Origin: Angiostrongylus vasorum
Lineage: Eukaryota; Nematoda; Chromadorea; Rhabditida; Metastrongylidae
Length of the DNA: 64,000 nucleotides
NCBI GenBank assembly: GCA_018806985.1
Contig: JADANN010000374.1
Span: forward strand, 930,001-994,000
Reading direction: 5' to 3'
Part shown: one piece after another, positions 26,985 through 37,628 of the stretch
How the letters are laid out: every line of letters starts with the position of its first letter
How positions within the stretch are numbered: the stretch's first letter is position 1
Made by a program: the position numbers and the translations under genes
The notes under the pieces: model-generated
Told to the model about the DNA's origin: nothing
The model's input: the letters and a program-made list of their open reading frames with translations, nothing else
Databases searched by the model: none

Positions 26985-27583
26985 TTCGTATTCTTGTTGA
27001 GCAAACACGAGGTGTTATTTTCATTCTTTATTCACGAACAAGCTGACGTTTCGACGGATTTCGCCTTCCTCAGAGCCTGGAAAGGTCATGTTGACAGCAA
27101 TCTATTCGGCCAAACACCTCCATAACCAAACAGAGAAAACGCTGAACCAAGATTTCAATCACATTAAACACAGCCTTGCACATTCACCGCTTTCTATGAG
27201 GCTTCCACTGAGTATGTCGCGTGGAGACCAACCGCACAGAATGCACATGAAAGCATAAAATGCCCCTCCTATCAAAATAACAGCCTTATATACTGTCCAA
27301 TATCACGCGTGATAATGAGGCATTCTTCCCTGCGGTTCATTTTCGGATTTCTGGAATTAATCCAGAACGCCTCTAGAGTTTTGCGCGCTTGTGTTCTCCA
27401 TTCCTATGCAAGGATCGTGACACGTACTTCAAAGTCTTCCCCGCTATGTCTCTGGGTCCTATGCGTGCCTAGTGGGGGTATTTGGTTTACGTTTGCCGAC
27501 TAGGTGTTCTTTTATGCGGACACAGAGGGTTCTGCCCGTTTCGCCAATGTACTCGTCTCCGCACGCCTTACAGGAGATCTGTG
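26985..27583 (-). mobile_element. Penelope-like retroelement 3' end with GIY-YIG remnant
   Basis: On minus, 27,583-27,462 encodes CKACGDEYIGETGRTLCVRI then KEHL, the GIY-YIG endonuclease signature of Penelope-like elements. After a frameshift, about 27,380-27,295 encodes EAFWINSRNPKMNRREEC, the conserved tail of that domain. The 3' non-coding part ends in a terminal repeat with a hammerhead-like motif (27,041-27,080). The reverse transcriptase is absent because the element breaks at a SINE-A junction near 27,585. Confidence 0.85.
27041..27080 (-). ncRNA. Hammerhead-ribozyme-like motif of a Penelope-like element (best copy)
   Basis: The minus strand reads GGCTCTGAGGAAGGCG, AAATC, CGTCGAAACGTCAGCT. 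This fits CUGANGA, a four-pair stem II (GGCG with CGUC), GAAA, a two-pair stem III without loop (A-U, C-G) and a GUC|A cleavage site, with stem I GGCU/AGCU. It matches the minimal hammerheads known in Penelope-like element terminal repeats, which are thought to act as dimers. Confidence 0.75.
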
Positions 27584-27585
27584 TA

Positions 27586-27712
27586 TCGTACCAATTCTCA
27601 GACTCCTGATGGTTGGAAGGCCTGAGGAGCCCAGGGCGTGGAATCGAACCAACGACCACGTGTGTATTGCAGGACATCTGTAACCAATGCAATACACGCG
27701 TCCAACGATTCA
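27586..27712 (-). mobile_element. SINE-A head half, fused to Penelope-like coding sequence
   Basis: On minus it opens with a tRNA-like head (GGACGCGTGTATTGCATTGG), then TGGTTCGATTCC (B-box), and breaks off near 27,586. From there the Penelope GIY-YIG sequence continues in the same direction. Confidence 0.75.
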
Positions 27713-27713
27713 C

Positions 27714-27850
27714 ATCGCAGTGCTGTTATCCTCACGAACAACTCTGGTGCCAATTTTTTGTTCCATCAAGGAGATGAAGATGTTATTTAACCCACTTGCG
27801 ATAGTAGAACCAATGATCATGTTGGTGCCTTGAGGTACCTCTAACTGATA
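27714..27850 (-). mobile_element. Degenerate SINE-A fragment
   Basis: On plus the order GTGCTGTTATCCTC..., TCTGGTGCCAATTTT and a gapped remainder follow the family but with many changes. Confidence 0.55.
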
Positions 27851-28625
27851 CCCAGCAAATCGCCTCCTGTAACTATATAACAACATGTTCTTAAGAGGAG
27901 GGTATCTCTAACCCGAAGACGATCTCATTCTGTTCAATAAAGATCATGAAGAGCGGTGATTTTTGCAAATACCATTCTGCATGATTGCTAGGTGTGCTGT
28001 AGAGTTTATCTTATCAAGGAGTGAATAAACGCTAACTCACTGAGCAACCAAACTTGAAATGAAGATCCTTCTGTTTGGATCACAAGTAGCCTGTAGGTAA
28101 CGTCAGAACTTTGTGTAGGATAACATTTGGCCTTTGTTGCATCCTTTGTTGAATATGTACTAGCGTTTGACAGAGTTGAATGTGATCCCGTTCGCCTTAT
28201 CTACTGAAGAGATTACCCAATAAATACAAGCCATACCTAGCTCCTATCGCAGTTGTAAAACAAAAAATGTAGCTCCTTCATCGTCAGCTCAACAGGAAAC
28301 AGGCATTCTACGTCTAGGTAATGCGCATGTTTACATCTGGATCACGGCGCCAGTTTTATGCACCATTCACAGCGCCCTTACATGATATCTCGAATATAAT
28401 CAGCACGCATGATATCAAGCTGAACTACGTGGATCAGTTTTCCAAAAAAACAACTCGTTTCCTCAATCCAGGAAGTTTTATTACATTAGTTACAAAGTTC
28501 GCACCATTTCGGTCTTTGCCAAAAGAACACACACGATTTAAAAAGCATAATGATGCTGAGATATCCGCACGGCTGATTGTTGATGACAGCGTTAGGTAGA
28601 AAACTAACAGAGAGGTGCAGTGTAA
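27851..28625. other. No recognisable gene
   Basis: A short minus-sense SINE-B-like snippet (GATGCTGAGATATCCG) lies near 28,551. Otherwise unassigned. Confidence 0.5.
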
Positions 28626-28775
28626 AGGCCTCCGTAGCGCAGTATGTAATGCGTGAGATCCCGGAAAGGAAAATCGTGGTTCGATCTGGCCCGAGGTCTT
28701 AACTTTGCGAATATCTCAGCATCGTTGTTGTCGTAATTCCCGTCGCACCCTCGTTAAAAATTATATTAGGGAGGA
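28626..28775 (+). mobile_element. SINE-B variant with tRNA-like head
   Basis: GGCCTCCGTAGCGCAGTATG carries an A-box and GTGGTTCGATCTGG a B-box. The first bases (GGCCTC) can pair with GAGGTC about 70 bases on, as in an acceptor stem. The 3' half (ATATCTCAGCATCGTTG) is the family body. It is not called a functional tRNA because it runs on into the SINE body and the anticodon arm is poor. Confidence 0.82.
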
Positions 28776-28999
28776 AACAAAAGGTCACCTAATGACGTAG
28801 TTCCTCCAAATGCATTTTTTCAATGACATATAAGCAATCTTGTTCGATGATCTCTCGTCTTATTTTCGTTAATTGTGCCATGAATTGCTCGCAAAACTTC
28901 TGAGATTTTGAGCAGCTTCCATGCGGGTGCAATTTTTGTCATTTAAATCACTCCGCAACGATCTGAAGAGATAGTGGTCGAAACTTGCAGCGCATATTA

Positions 29000-29300
29000 A
29001 TAAGGTGCGGACGGGCATAACGCAGTGGTTAGTGATGCCATGTCATCGATCAGTAAACAAAGGCCCCAGTTCGATCCCACACTCCTCCTAATCCTCTCCT
29101 CCAGTCCACATGGGAGTGCCTTAGCCCCTATCTCCAAAATTGCAAAGAGAATGGGCTCGATCAGCATTCAGCATTCTACGACATTCATAAAGAAGACGAA
29201 ATACTCAAACAACAGCTGAGACAACACGCGAAGTGTTCAAAGACCATTGTGGACGATGAGTGCGAGGAAACGAATCGAATTTAAGAAGTGCTGGGATTCA
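29000..29300 (+). mobile_element. SINE-E, tRNA-headed
   Basis: The head GGCATAACGCAGTGGTTAG (A-box) and CCAGTTCGATCCCAC (B-box) are followed by CATTCTACGACATTCATAAA and GAAACGAATCGAATTTAAG near the 3' end. The body is shared with the copies at 29595 and 41945. Confidence 0.8.
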
Positions 29301-29594
29301 TACAGTAGAGGTGATGAAGGCTCATGTAAAGCAAATGGAAAAAAATGCTAATAAGGTTGAGAAATAAGAAGTCGCATCCAGTGCAAATAAGTATGTGCGG
29401 GGTTGCGGTTGCCAAAGGTGTAATAGGTGGACAACGCCATAAAATAGGTGGTCTGATGATGATCCGCACATGCAGGGAATGGGGCAATATGCCAGACAAT
29501 GAGGAGAGAAGAAGACGACTAACGAGAAGATCGACGTAAGTGCAAAGAATCCAGATGCCCAGAGATGTGTTAAAACTCAGTTTTTTTTATATCA

Positions 29595-29950
29595 TCCGTC
29601 TTCATGTCCACTTTGCGGATCCCAGCACTTCTCACATTCGATTCGTTTACTCGCATCCATTGTCCACGAAGATCTTCCAACTTTTTACGTGTGGCTTCGG
29701 TTGCTGCTTGAGGATTTTCATTTTATCTTGAGTGTCGTAGAATGCTGGTCGACCAATTCTTCCTGGAGTCCTGAGATAGCTGGGCTGAAACGTTCCCAAT
29801 TGGATTGTAGAGAGTGATTCCTTTCCCAGATAAGTGCGGTACGAATTTCCCGACCCAGAAGGGATGAGAGGCATGGCTGGCACGGAGCGGAATCAAAATA
29901 GCACCATGCTCGTGATGACCGGCATCACTACCACTGTGATATCCACCCCA
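29595..29950 (-). mobile_element. SINE-E body joined to a SINE-A-like 5' region (mosaic)
   Basis: On plus, 29,595-29,815 is the E body in reverse (GGATCCCAGCACTTCTCACA to TTCCCAATTGG). 29,820-29,950 resembles the SINE-A 5' third (CCAGATAAGTGCGGTACGAA, CACTACCACTGTGATATCC). It sits tail to tail with the copy at 29000-29300. Confidence 0.65.
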
Positions 29951-30092
29951 AAAATTTCTTTCTACATTCGCAATAATTATTTACTAAGTATCTCCAACAT
30001 ATGAGTAGCTACTCGACTCATTTTAATCCTAGCTTGGTCAGTGAAAAACCAAATTAGTCGCAGTTGGCATAAAACAAGTTATTTTTTTCCAG

Positions 30093-30257
30093 GCAGAACT
30101 GCATTACTTGCCTCATGTTTTCTTTTTTCTTGATGATCACCTTCGTGAAATGTGGAGAAAAGTTGTCATGAGGATTAACTTTGCTGTGCCTAGCACGGCA
30201 CCAATCAAGGACGTTGATGGCATTGTCAACAAAGACGCTGGTCGTCAGGGACGCTAG
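30093..30257 (+). CDS. Possible terminal exon, unrecognised
   Basis: A strong acceptor (ATTTTTTTCCAG) is followed by 54 codons: AELHYLPHVFFFLDDHLREM, WRKVVMRINFAVPSTAPIK, DVDGIVNKDAGRQGR, then TAG. The amphipathic, codon-balanced peptide looks coding, but no partner exon was found and it may be a mobile-element relic. Confidence 0.3.
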   Translation, partial: AELHYLPHVFFFLDDHLREMWRKVVMRINFAVPSTAPIKDVDGIVNKDAGRQGR

Positions 30258-30352
30258 GGATCGGTTGGCAGAAGTTCATAGTTTAATATGGCTCTCAATT
30301 CATATGATTGGAATTCCTGTCGTGGAAACCTGACTCTCAAAGTTTATGAACT

Positions 30353-30451
30353 GATCTTGTTGAGCCGATGCGAGGTTCCCATAAGGTGTCGTTTTTTGTT
30401 GTTGTTGGTCGATGACTAACGTTTCAGCGATTTCGCCTTCTTCAGAGCCAT
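30353..30451 (-). mobile_element. Penelope-like terminal repeat fragment with hammerhead core
   Basis: Subtype with GATGCGAGGTT and a GTTGTTGTTGG run. The minus core (30,415-30,450) reads CTGAAGA, GGCG AAAT CGCT, GAAACGTTAG: stem II pairs and the cleavage triplet is GUU. It ends at the motif. Confidence 0.65.
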
Positions 30452-33176
30452 GATGTGGCGAATGGAACTAGAGCTCAGAGTTTATCTGATGTGTAGACAC
30501 TCTTCGGTAACAATTTTTCTCCATGGTATCTTCTCATTACGGAGAAAGGAGCAGAGATTCGAAGACTTCAAGACAGACTGCTTTGTTTGGATCACCAAAC
30601 TGACCAGAAATCGTAAATCTCCCGATTGCTTACAAGGGCGTCCAGGTGGCTACCGAAAACCACACGGATATTTTGGGGCGAACATTTGCGCAATCCTTCG
30701 TACTTTTTATTTAAAGAAAAAACTTGAGAAAATGTCACGAAATCTCCTTTCTTCATAGAACACTGTATGTGTGTGTGGTCCGCACAATTATTCTCTGAAC
30801 ATTGCTATAGGTTTGTGATGCCTTTGTGGAATGTGCCTAACGATGATTGCATCCAACCTATTCACTTCATTATTTTTCATACGATTTACCTGCGCTTTCA
30901 CTTAGGCCTTTCTATTACTATGAATTATCATATTTACGCTTTACTTTTACTTCATTTTCATCACCGCTTTCTTCACTTTCATTGAAACAAAAGTGTTTAG
31001 GTAACTATGATTAGAAGTGGACATCAGGGCATGTGGGCTTCCAAGTAAGCGCTTAGTGATCCTCTCCAGGTTCAATAGCATTTCTTGAAGTTTGCTAAGT
31101 GTTCATTAGGGGACGTTGCGCAAGCAGACGCTCGGCGCGGAACATTAGCCCGACCAAGGTTAACCCACGACACTAAGACGGGACTCTCAACCTCCGAACG
31201 TTGATCACTTAAGACCTGTTCGCACTCACGTTATCTGCATGAAGAAACTGTTGTTTACTTTCTGACTTGACCATTTCTGGATTCTGCAGATTTTAAGAAT
31301 CCACTGTGAACAACTCTTTAATAGGGAATGCACAGTCATTTTGGCCTCCAGCCTTTGTGTCCTATAGCTAAAAGGTCCTCATATGTTAATGTTAGTGTCT
31401 GATCACTAGTGTTTCATATGTTTCCTAACTTTCTAATCATCGTTGACACCCGAGTCTGGAAATTCGTTACTTGTTGAGATACCACTCCGAGAAATTCATC
31501 CCGGCAAAGAGTCAAAGAGTAAGAGTGTCATTCCTCACGTTTACGATGCCGTTTGTGTTCGCCATATTTAGATAAACCCACATACACCATATTTGTTCCC
31601 TCTTGCTTCATGCGTGTCGCTCTTTTCTCCCAATAGAAACCTGTGTTCCAACAGAAGAAAAACTACTGCGATCAATTGCGACATTCGTCTGGTGTTCACT
31701 CAATCACAACAACTCAATGGACCGATTTTATCTTATGTTCATTCCGGCCTTGAAAGTTTCCAAGATTCATCATGACCTTTGCACTTTCTATTCAATATTC
31801 CTATACCATTTTTTTGCAAGTTGCTCGTCTCCTTTGGATTGATTAGGGGCATAATAGTACCATCGATGTTCCAGTTGGTATACCTGTGCCGATTTCTCCA
31901 TCTATTGTCTGGAAGACCGAGTATTCAAAATGATGTGTTACTCTGCAGAGTGCATGTTGTTTATCTCCACGTCATCCTTTGGAATGTGGCTTTAATTATG
32001 AAAGTTTTGAAAGTTGTGAAAGAGTTCCTAATTATTGCGAGTCTTACACCATATAAATTCACCGTGACAACTGTCGTGGTCAGGTTGCTGTCACTTTACT
32101 TCAATAAAAAATCCTAGCTGATTCCATGAAAAGTTCCGCACCTGTTATAATAAAGGAGAACGCCCGGTCATGATAGTCCTAGGACCCCTTGGAAACAAAA
32201 GAGTTGCCCAAGCAAGTAAAAGTAGACTCACTATTAAGCAAAGAAAACTCTATCACCTACAACCTATAGCAGTACGTCAATGGTGAAAAGACAACCAAAT
32301 TTCGGATTGATCCATCGACGACCACGTGATCCGAAATGAGGTCACGCCTGTTCAGTGGTTAACAGAGGTTTTCTACCGCACTTTTTGTATTCCACCGATA
32401 GCAGGAGTAGCAATAGCAGGAGATTTTATTGGGATAAAGTCAGCATTTGCCGTTTTCAAATCGTGGATGAGTTCACGGGTTTTTTTCACCTCCGTAAAAT
32501 CAACGGTGACCATTAGTGTGTTAAAGTAAACATCAATCTTCCTTGAACATCAGAACGCCTACGTAGTGGTCATAGAGGGATCGTACTGTGCCCCATTTAC
32601 AAAAAAAAGAATTTCGCAAGTGCACTAAGACTGCGCCAACTTGCGCAATCTTTTTCATTTTCCTCCTCCGAAGCTTGTTCAAACAGTGTCGTTTTTATCT
32701 TGTTGGTTTTAAACTTCAGCCGATGCCTGCTATTTGCCCAATGCTAGATCTTCTCAGTTTTACACAGTCGCTTGTGCTCTCTTACAATCTGTGAAATATC
32801 GAACATCATGGACAGCTTTTCTCTCTAACATCTCATTGTAAAGAATACCGGCTGCACAGAACAATGATGACACCTGAACGCCCAGTGATTATAGGTAAAT
32901 ATCCAAGAATACCGGAGGGTCCTTCAACTATTTAAAAGACATTCGTCTCATTGTTGATCTTTGTCAAAATGCTTCACCGTTCTGCACAACCTTTTAGTGC
33001 TTTGTTCGTTTAGCAACAATCTATAGAAATAAGAGCATTAAGGATGTCTAATGAGGAAACAGATCTTTCTTCTGGTTTGCAGCAATAGTCTGATTTGAAA
33101 CTCTTCATAAAACTATAGTATGAACTGGATGTAAAGTCAATTAGTTTCGGACCATGGATTTTAAATCATTATGATT
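30452..33176. other. No recognisable feature
   Basis: A 2.7-kb stretch with only short frames; no repeat of the families seen elsewhere in the window. Confidence 0.55.
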
Positions 33177-33440
33177 GATTCGCGTGTGGCGCAGTGGTGG
33201 GAGGCACTCTGCAACACACACGTGGAATCCATACCCGCGTCGCGCCCACGGCCCACCAAGTCTTCCATCCCTTCGGGTTCGGCAAATTAGAACCAGACCT
33301 GTCTGGGAGGATGGCAGCACTGGCTCCATACCATTGGAAAGCCACCACAAGTCATTGTAAAGGCCACATATGCATTCAGTTACCACCAAACGATGCTTGA
33401 TGAAGTTGGATGCAATGCAGAGAGCTTTATCCTTTAGAGA
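33177..33440 (+). mobile_element. SINE-A, near full length
   Basis: The head CGCGTGTGGCGCAGTGGTGG and GTGGAATCCATACCC are followed by the complete body. It is joined near 33,420 to GAGAGCTTTATCCTTTAG, so about 35 bases of the 3' region are deleted. Confidence 0.87.
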
Positions 33441-33694
33441 GCTTTTATTACTGATTCATTGAGGTAAATGGGAACGATTAGAATCTTCACATTTCGCATT
33501 TCTACTTAATCCGATAAATTCTGACATTTAAGAAGCATCGTTGAAATCTTCACAGAGCATTTTTTACCCACGGTTGACGAGGATTTTCTCAACCAACAGT
33601 TGTCGAGGGTTTCTCTGTTACTAGTTGTCATGAAGGAGAGCAAGGAATGAGATGTTTCATCGCCGATAAGAAGCGCAAAACAATGATGTCTACC

Positions 33695-33973
33695 TCACTG
33701 GCAAGTGCTCAATTCGTGAAGCGCACATTTGTCGAGGTTTTTCATCGGTTCAACGTCTTCTAGAAGGGAAATGGTTGTCGAATTCCGGATTTTAGGTTTT
33801 TTCTTCAACTCTTCAAACAGTTTTTTGATGGGCTGCTTCGATTGTCGACTTATCATGTAGTCGAAAAGTATTGATAGGCATCGACTAGCTCCAATATGAA
33901 GACTCACATCTCTGGAACAGAACATAAGGAGTGATCTCGGCTTTACGCGTTCGGAAACCCTTTTCTGCGGCAC
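33695..33973 (-). CDS. Possible exon, unrecognised
   Basis: A 92-codon frame with coding-like composition: LLMFCSRDVSLHIGASRC, LFDYMISRQSKQPIKK, LFEELKKKPKIRNSTTI, LLEDVEPMKNLDKCALHE. A GTGAGG that could act as a donor overlaps its stop. No family is recognised and no neighbouring exon was found. Confidence 0.25.
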   Translation of the reverse strand: MPQKRVSERVKPRSLLMFCSRDVSLHIGASRCLSILFDYMISRQSKQPIKKLFEELKKKPKIRNSTTISLLEDVEPMKNLDKCALHELSTCQ

Positions 33974-34518
33974 CTATTCTTTTATGAAGTTTGAAGCTAC
34001 TGTCACTGTTTCGTTTTAGAAATTGCATTCATAGAACAAATTGATGAGATTTCCATTCTTTGAGAGGGCTGTTTATGGCGGTTTACAACCATTGTGTATT
34101 GCACCTTTCGAAAGTACTATATGGCACGTTGTTGAGCAACCATTAGGCTTTTAAAATGCTTAACGGCAGCAATGAAGACGTGGATTACTTATTATAAAGT
34201 GTGTTCGTAAATTTCGTTCTGGCAAAATCCGTTACTTTTTGGCATTTTGGAAGCATTTTGAGCACTATCTGTGCTCGTTCTGGTTTCATTCTGTTCCTGT
34301 ACATGATATCCAAGACCTTTGATCAGTGTTGAGTTCGTCATAATACAAGATATAGACGAATTCACAATGCCGGTACTTCAAATTGTGTCGCATTTACGTC
34401 GACTAATCATGATTTATCTGTTTGCGATGCTTGAAGAGCACCATTTCCGAGACATTTCTATCCAGAAGTGCTTAGGTCTGTGTCGATGTAAACTGTTGTC
34501 GTGACGGCATCCACAAAA

Positions 34519-34619
34519 ATGGCATATTCCGATCATCAAGAGGCCTCCACTTCACAAGCCTCTCTTGACGTCAAGGGCCATCATAGACGGACATCATCGC
34601 TATGGGTACCACCATCAAG
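34519..34619 (+). CDS. Candidate first coding exon of the flippase gene
   Basis: An ATG preceded by AAAA opens a 33-codon peptide, MAYSDHQEASTSQ... ending HHRRTSSLWVPPS, and runs to a donor AAG|GTTTGC. It ends with two leftover bases (AG). The first recognised flippase exon at 42441 starts with one completing base (T), so the junction would read AGT (Ser) in frame. A CCAG at about 34,460-34,463 could be a trans- or cis-splice acceptor for the 5' end. The hydrophilic, Ser/Arg-rich peptide suits the cytosolic N-terminus of an ATP10-class flippase. The 7.8-kb gap to the next exon and the lack of a diagnostic motif keep this tentative; another exon could lie between. Confidence 0.35.
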
Positions 34620-34824
34620 GTTTGCTATCTTTCCTATTCTTCTTTTCTTGTCCATAAATTTTTTCGTTTTCTATGTACACCTTTTATTAGAATGATCTTT
34701 GTGATTTTGTACCATCTCTGCTGACTCACCATTTGCACAACGTATTTAGACGGAGGCTAATGGAACAATTGAAAATAGCTGGTATACATTTCAGTCGTAT
34801 TTTTAAAACTGGGTGTTGAAGAGA

Positions 34825-35072
34825 TCAAACCCTGAGGGATGCGCCATAAATTCGACTTCATTAAGCATCGTTTGGAGGTGATTGAATGCATATCTGGCCT
34901 TTACAATGAGTCGCGGTGCCCTATCAAGTCAGTGCTGCTATCCTCCCAGACAAGTCTGGTACCAATACGCCGGCCCAGGAGGCATGGAAGGCTCGGTGGG
35001 AAATGGGTGCGGAGATCGATTCCACGTGTGTGTTGCAGGGCGCCTATGACCACTGCGCCACACGCGCTCCCA
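34825..35072 (-). mobile_element. SINE-A, near full length
   Basis: On plus it runs from GATCAAACCCTGAGGGATGC through the body to the head ACCACTGCGCCACACGCGC. The tandem tail is missing. Confidence 0.88.
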
Positions 35073-35249
35073 TAATGAGGATATTGACGAATAATGAAAC
35101 AAGGATAAGTACGGAGCAACTCATTACGCATTGTTGTGTGTGAATTTAAAAAACGTTGCAGTGTGTTTGTCGAAATTAAGAGTGTATCCCACTTAACACT
35201 GCACGTCGAAAAAAGTGGTAGGTAGTAACTAAAAGTTAAACATTGTGAT

Positions 35250-35515
35250 TCCCACTCCACCTTTAGCTTAACTGGATTCAATACCGATTTGTGCTCCCCA
35301 ACATCCTTAGCGTTGACACGTTATTGCTGATAGCACCATTAGGACAAAAGAACTGCTGACGGAAAGACAAATCAAGGGCATCGATGGTGTAGTGGGTAAC
35401 ACATGAGCCCCCTGAAAGGATAATCGCATGTTCCAGTGTGGCCCGGGATCTGAGTTCTGCTCATATCTCAGCATCAATGTGAAATTAAGAATGTTTTTAA
35501 CAATGTTATTAACAT
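35250..35515 (+). mobile_element. SINE-B with long leader
   Basis: The leader (GATTTGTGCTCCCCAACATC, TATTGCTGATAGCACCATTA) precedes the head GATGGTGTAGTGGGTAACAC and the 3' half CATATCTCAGCATCAATG. The leader recurs near 63,500, so it belongs to the element. Confidence 0.8.
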
Positions 35516-36346
35516 ATAACAATCCTTTGGTATCTTCTCCTTATTGGCGAATACGTAGCCTCTTAATCAAATGGACAACCTTCCGTTCACAAGAATTCGT
35601 GTAGATCTCAGAACGTTTTCCCCTCCATCTGTGTACTGACGATTTGACAACATTTTCCTGCATTCTTGCAATCCATGCCCTAACGTTTCAGTTCATCCCC
35701 ACGTCAGTCGTTTACCACTGCACATCAAAAGGAGCTCTGCCAATTCTGCATTAAATTCCATCAACAAAAGCCGCTATGTTTGGCGTAGACTCACTCTTGA
35801 CGGGGTTCATGAATGGAAATGTCGTATTTGGTGTCTCGCTTTGGGAATGAGGTCCCGATACGTATCCTTCAACGTACAAGAGCATCGACTCCCTAGTCAG
35901 TATCAAGTAATAAACCATTAAGATCATGTTGGAGAAAATAGAATTTTTTTGGTTAACAATCGAGTCACCTATATCAGATGTGCCTTTGTTTACCATCTAG
36001 TGAATCGAGCATGCGAAAGTAGTGTCCACTTGCCCTGTTGCAGGCGGGGAGTGGTCCACTTCGTTGTATTCTGGTTGAATGTTCTTCAACAACATCACAT
36101 TTCCCTTTTAAGAACTCCACGGAAACACCTTCTCAACGGTTATGCGGTCTTCCTCTTGAGCGTGTAGAATCTCCTTGTGTGCACTAGCTAACTGCTGTTC
36201 TTCATCGAGTGTCTTATGACACATATTTTATTGCTGAACCGATTCATACATTAGCACGTGTGGTCTTCCATCGTCGATGTCGGTCAGAATTTCGGTTTTC
36301 ATCCTACATTTGAGCGAAACAGAATTCTCCCGTCATCGATCAACTG
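35516..36346. other. No recognisable feature (flippase intron if exon 1 is at 34519)
   Basis: No homology or repeat recognised. Confidence 0.5.
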
Positions 36347-36565
36347 CTCTATTGATTACTAAACACGAGGTTCTTACTATGCTATTCATTTGTCCACCCA
36401 CGAAAGCTGACGTTTTGACGGTTTCGCCTTTCTCGGAGTTTTGAAAGGTCAACTTAGATAACTGGGGGTCATTTATACGAAAGTGGAGTGGTCTACCCAT
36501 TTCGCCAATGTATTCGTCCCCTCAGGCTTCACAAGAGATCAGGTTCATCGTGCTCATTCACACTC
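36347..36565 (-). mobile_element. Penelope-like 3' fragment with a second GIY-YIG remnant
   Basis: Terminal block TTACTAAACACGAGG and GCTGACGTTTTGACGG, then on minus about 36,542-36,490 GDEYIGEMGR preceded by LISCEA. The ribozyme core is damaged (CUGA to CCGA). The region between is deleted relative to the copy at 26985. Confidence 0.65.
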
Positions 36566-37245
36566 AGAAAAAGTGGAACTCACGCATTAACCGTCATTAT
36601 CGTTTGGGCAAGTTATGCAATTTTGCTTTATGCATAGACCGTCATACAAATGGTTACGAACCAGCTAGCGTCTTACAATGTTGGGTGGTATTTGAAGCAT
36701 TGCCACCGATTTCGTTAGACCTCCCTTTTTAAGCAACGTTTTATGGCGCTGCTTATTAGGTTGAAAATGATGGGGAGGGCAGCTTATTCTCGCAAGGCAT
36801 ACCGTTTGTGGACATGGTTCTTGCTTCAAACCTATTGCGAGCAGCTACTGTTTCGTGGCTATTCGAAATAGCTGTTGGCCCAGCCAATTTCAGGATTCTC
36901 TCTCTGCTCTCTTCCTGTGCATGCACTGGTGGCTGTGAGAAACATGTTTCTCGCAAGTCCCTGTTTTGTGGGGGACGAGAGGAGAAGTATTGACCAAGTA
37001 TGTTTTTGTTACTTGGATTTCGGTATTAGTCGATGCAGCCGTTTCCGGATAGGTTAATATGAGCGTTAAGAAATAAAAGTCAGTTTTCCTTTAGTTTCTC
37101 TCAGGTAAACTCAATGTGAGCTGATTGTTTTGTTCAATAAGTTGAAGACGTGAAGTTAGAGGTGTGAAGTTTGTGGGTGTTATAGTTTACAGATGTGAAG
37201 CTCTTGTATGTGCATATATACATATGAGTATATATATGTATATAT
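36566..37245. other. No recognisable gene; TA-rich end
   Basis: Bases 37,205-37,255 are an imperfect TA-rich run (CATATATACATATGAGTATA). The rest is unassigned. Confidence 0.5.
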
Positions 37246-37592
37246 TTGTATGGATCCCAGCATAATATCCATTTTTTAGGAGATTTGTTAGTTAGCCATT
37301 GTAGTTCCCTGTAATCCCGAGGTCATCTTGGCCAAAGTTTGCCCCAGGTCTTTACCACCACAGGCAGTCGCAGCCCTTGTGGATCACTTGGAGATTTGCC
37401 ACCATGCGGCTTTTGATACCAGGACGATGGTGGATCCTGGCATTGGTTTACTCTTAGCTAGGCTTCCTGATGGAAACGCCAGAGTCTTTCTCAGCTTGGG
37501 AGAACTTGCCAGGGGACGAATCCCTCCGCTGTACATCGCAACTCGACACCCAGGAACACCTCCCAGCCACGATGAGGCGGTAAACCATTGCG
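37246..37592 (-). mobile_element. Family C retroposon
   Basis: Reverse-oriented copy: ATAATATCCATTTTTTAGG at the 3' side, body with GGTGGATCCTGGCATTGG, and GGCGGTAAACCATTG at the 5' end. The last bases of the 3' end (GGACGGGCC...) are missing. Confidence 0.87.
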
Positions 37593-37628
37593 AGAATATA
37601 TATTATATACAATATGATCTTATAAACT

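Noticed and set aside
26985..27583. UvrC-type host nuclease
   Set aside because: The tail motif, terminal repeats and ribozyme motif fit a Penelope-like retroelement, and the copy is frameshifted and truncated.
28626..28700. Possible tRNA gene
   Set aside because: The cloverleaf is partial, the anticodon arm is poor and the sequence continues into a repeated SINE body; similar heads recur across the window.
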